Source: Streptomyces sp. NBC_01408
Lineage (GTDB): Bacteria > Actinomycetota > Actinomycetes > Streptomycetales > Streptomycetaceae
Assembly (NCBI RefSeq): GCF_026340255.1
Contig: NZ_JAPEPJ010000004.1
Coordinates: forward strand, 1 to 64,000
DNA: 64,000 nucleotides
Direction of reading: 5' to 3'
Of the stretch, positions 62,637 to 64,000 are shown in pieces (positions within the stretch are counted from its first letter, which is position 1; each line of letters opens with the position of its first letter). The translations under genes and the position numbers were made by a program. The notes below the pieces were generated by a model. That model did no database searches. It was not told the origin of the DNA and worked only from the letters and a program-made list of their open reading frames with translations.

Positions 62637-64000
62637 GTGAAAACTCGCGTAATAGTTGTCGGTGCCGGACCGGTCGGATTGATGCTCGCGGGTGAAATCC
62701 GGCTCGGCGGCGCGGACGTCACCGTCTACGACAAGCTGCCTGCCGCTTCCGGGGAATCGCGCGCTCTCGGTTTCACCCGGCGCGTCGCCGAGGTCTTCGA
62801 CCAGCGCGGCCTGCTCACCCGCCTCGGCGAGTACCGCACGGGCCAGAACGGCCACTTCGGCGGCGTGGGCATCGACCTCGGCATGCTGGACGAGAGCCAC
62901 CACGGCGTACTGGGCCTGCCCCAGGCCCGCACCGAGGAGATGCTCGGCAACTGGCTGGCCGAGCTGGGCGTACCGGTGGTCCGGGGTCACGAGCTCGTCG
63001 ACTTCCACGAGACCGAGGACGGGATCACCGCCGGCTTCGAAGGCCCGGACGGCCGCGTCGAGGCCGACGCCGCGTACCTCGTCGGCTGCGACGGCGGCCA
63101 GAGCACCGTCCGCCGGCTGGCCGGCATCGAGGCCCCCGGCTGGGAGTCCACGCGCGGGATGTACATGGCCGACGTCACCGGCGTCGAGCTGCCGCAGCGT
63201 CCCACCGGCAAGCACGTGCCGGGCGGCCACATGATCCTGTCCGTCAGCCTGGGCGACGGCTACTACCGGGTCCTCATCCACGACCGGAGCCTGCCGCCCT
63301 ACCCCGACTCCGCCACCCTGACCTTCACCGACGTCGCCGACGCCTGGCAGCGGATGACCGGCGAGTCCATCCACCACGGCGAGGCGCGCTGGATGGCCGC
63401 CTTCAGCAACGGCGCGGGACTCGCCACCGACTACCGGCGCGGCCGGGTCCTGCTCGCCGGGGACGCCGCGCACGAGACTCCCCCGCTGGCGGGCTGGGGG
63501 CTGGCCACCGGCATCCAGGACGCGGTCAACCTCGGCTGGAAGCTGGCGGCCGTGGTCACCGGTTCGGCACCCGAAAGCCTGCTCGACACCTACCACTCCG
63601 AGCGGTACCCCCTCGGCGAGCAGCTGCTGCGCAACACGCACTCGGGCTCGATGCTCTACCTCAGCGACGAGGGCATCGACCCGCTGCGCGCGGTCATGCG
63701 CGAGCTGATGGACGACAAGAACGTGGCGGCGCACTTCGCCGGCATGATCAGCGGGCTCGGCGTCCAATACGACATGGGCTCCGGCGACCACCCCCTGCTG
63801 GGCCGGCGCCTGGCCCCCCACCGCGAGCTGGAGCTGCCCGACGGCACCCGTACCCGGGTCGCCGAACTGCTCCGCGCCGGGCGGGCGGTGCTCATCACCA
63901 CCGACGGCTCCGACGCGGCGCCTCAGACCGCCGCCCCTTGGTCCGGCCGGGTCGACGTCGTCTCCGGCAGCTGGGTCCCGGTGGAGGGCGACAGCGCCCT
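62637..64000 (+). CDS. FAD-dependent aromatic hydroxylase (partial, runs off the window)
   Basis: About 454 codons from the GTG at 62637 (GGAGAG about 10 nt before) to the window end, no stop reached. VVGAGPVGLMLAGEI, CDGGQSTVRR, then GDAAHETPPLAGWGLATGIQD in place of the HIHLP-IGGQG form seen in the sister enzymes, so the flavin/substrate loop is changed. First codons (ACT, GTA, ATA, GTT) are unusually AT-rich for the cluster. Otherwise a normal class A polyketide hydroxylase. Confidence 0.88.
   Translation, partial: MKTRVIVVGAGPVGLMLAGEIRLGGADVTVYDKLPAASGESRALGFTRRVAEVFDQRGLLTRLGEYRTGQNGHFGGVGIDLGMLDESHHGVLGLPQARTEEMLGNWLAELGVPVVRGHELVDFHETEDGITAGFEGPDGRVEADAAYLVGCDGGQSTVRRLAGIEAPGWESTRGMYMADVTGVELPQRPTGKHVPGGHMILSVSLGDGYYRVLIHDRSLPPYPDSATLTFTDVADAWQRMTGESIHHGEARWMAAFSNGAGLATDYRRGRVLLAGDAAHETPPLAGWGLATGIQDAVNLGWKLAAVVTGSAPESLLDTYHSERYPLGEQLLRNTHSGSMLYLSDEGIDPLRAVMRELMDDKNVAAHFAGMISGLGVQYDMGSGDHPLLGRRLAPHRELELPDGTRTRVAELLRAGRAVLITTDGSDAAPQTAAPWSGRVDVVSGSWVPVEGDSA

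Overview
The window is about 73% GC, has GC-rich third codon positions and many ATGA/GTGA stop-start overlaps, and carries SARP and gamma-butyrolactone-receptor-like regulators. This points to Streptomyces or a close relative. Almost the whole window reads as one large biosynthetic gene cluster that runs off the right end. It contains an aromatic (type II) polyketide synthase of angucycline type together with a set of genes resembling the nitrite-to-hydrazine pathway of kinamycin, lomaiviticin and fosfazinomycin. The most economical reading is a cluster for a diazo-bearing, kinamycin-like benzofluorene or a new relative. The product itself cannot be read from DNA.

Layout. 1-5.0 kb: regulation (TetR/GBL-receptor-like protein, three SARPs, one with a four-heptamer operator). 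5.1-13.6 kb: accessory enzymes (type II thioesterase, didomain aromatase/cyclase, acyl-CoA-dehydrogenase-like protein, phosphopantetheinyl transferase, free-standing condensation-domain protein with a 46-residue ORF behind it, small flavin/F420 protein, NTF2-like protein). 13.7-24.2 kb: core PKS (FAD hydroxylase, double-ABM oxygenase, TcmI-type cyclase, KS-alpha, KS-beta, ACP, ketoreductase, second aromatase/cyclase, two more FAD hydroxylases). 24.3-30.4 kb: a block unlike the rest (FabV-like reductase, XRE regulator with three Cys/His micro-proteins, HAD phosphatase, pterin carbinolamine dehydratase, two winged-helix proteins, an AT-rich operator region). 30.5-31.5 kb: an O-methyltransferase-like enzyme. 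31.8-40.3 kb: a secreted ScyD/ScyE-family protein, then a tightly overlapping seven-gene Ebo-type operon (inositol-phosphate-synthase-like, UbiA prenyltransferase, TIM-barrel isomerase-like, EboA, TatD, EboE, phosphodiesterase). 40.5-49.0 kb: hydrazine carrier pathway (ferredoxin, 680-residue unknown protein, amidase, glutamine synthetase, adenylosuccinate-lyase-like protein, GNAT, C45 hydrolase). 49.3-53.5 kb: orphan response regulator, StrR/NovG-like regulator, 14-helix exporter, secreted neocarzinostatin-family protein. 54.0-64.0 kb: CreE-like N-oxygenase and CreD-like lyase (nitrite supply), then FAD oxygenases, an SDR and an alpha/beta hydrolase; the last oxygenase is cut by the window end.

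How it fits together (inference from families). KS/CLF/ACP/KR plus aromatase and cyclases would build an angucyclinone. FAD hydroxylases and the ABM oxygenase would oxidise and contract ring B. The CreE/CreD pair would release nitrous acid from aspartate; the ferredoxin and 680-residue protein are candidates for N-N bond formation; the GNAT, glutamine synthetase, amidase, lyase and C45 hydrolase would carry the hydrazine as acetyl/glutamyl hydrazide; the methyltransferase-like protein is a candidate for coupling it to the polyketide. Export and protection could involve the MFS pump, the neocarzinostatin-like protein and perhaps the Ebo operon. Heptamer repeats with 11-bp period (core CGTCAGC) recur in front of a SARP gene, the condensation-protein gene and the StrR-like gene, which suggests a shared SARP regulon.
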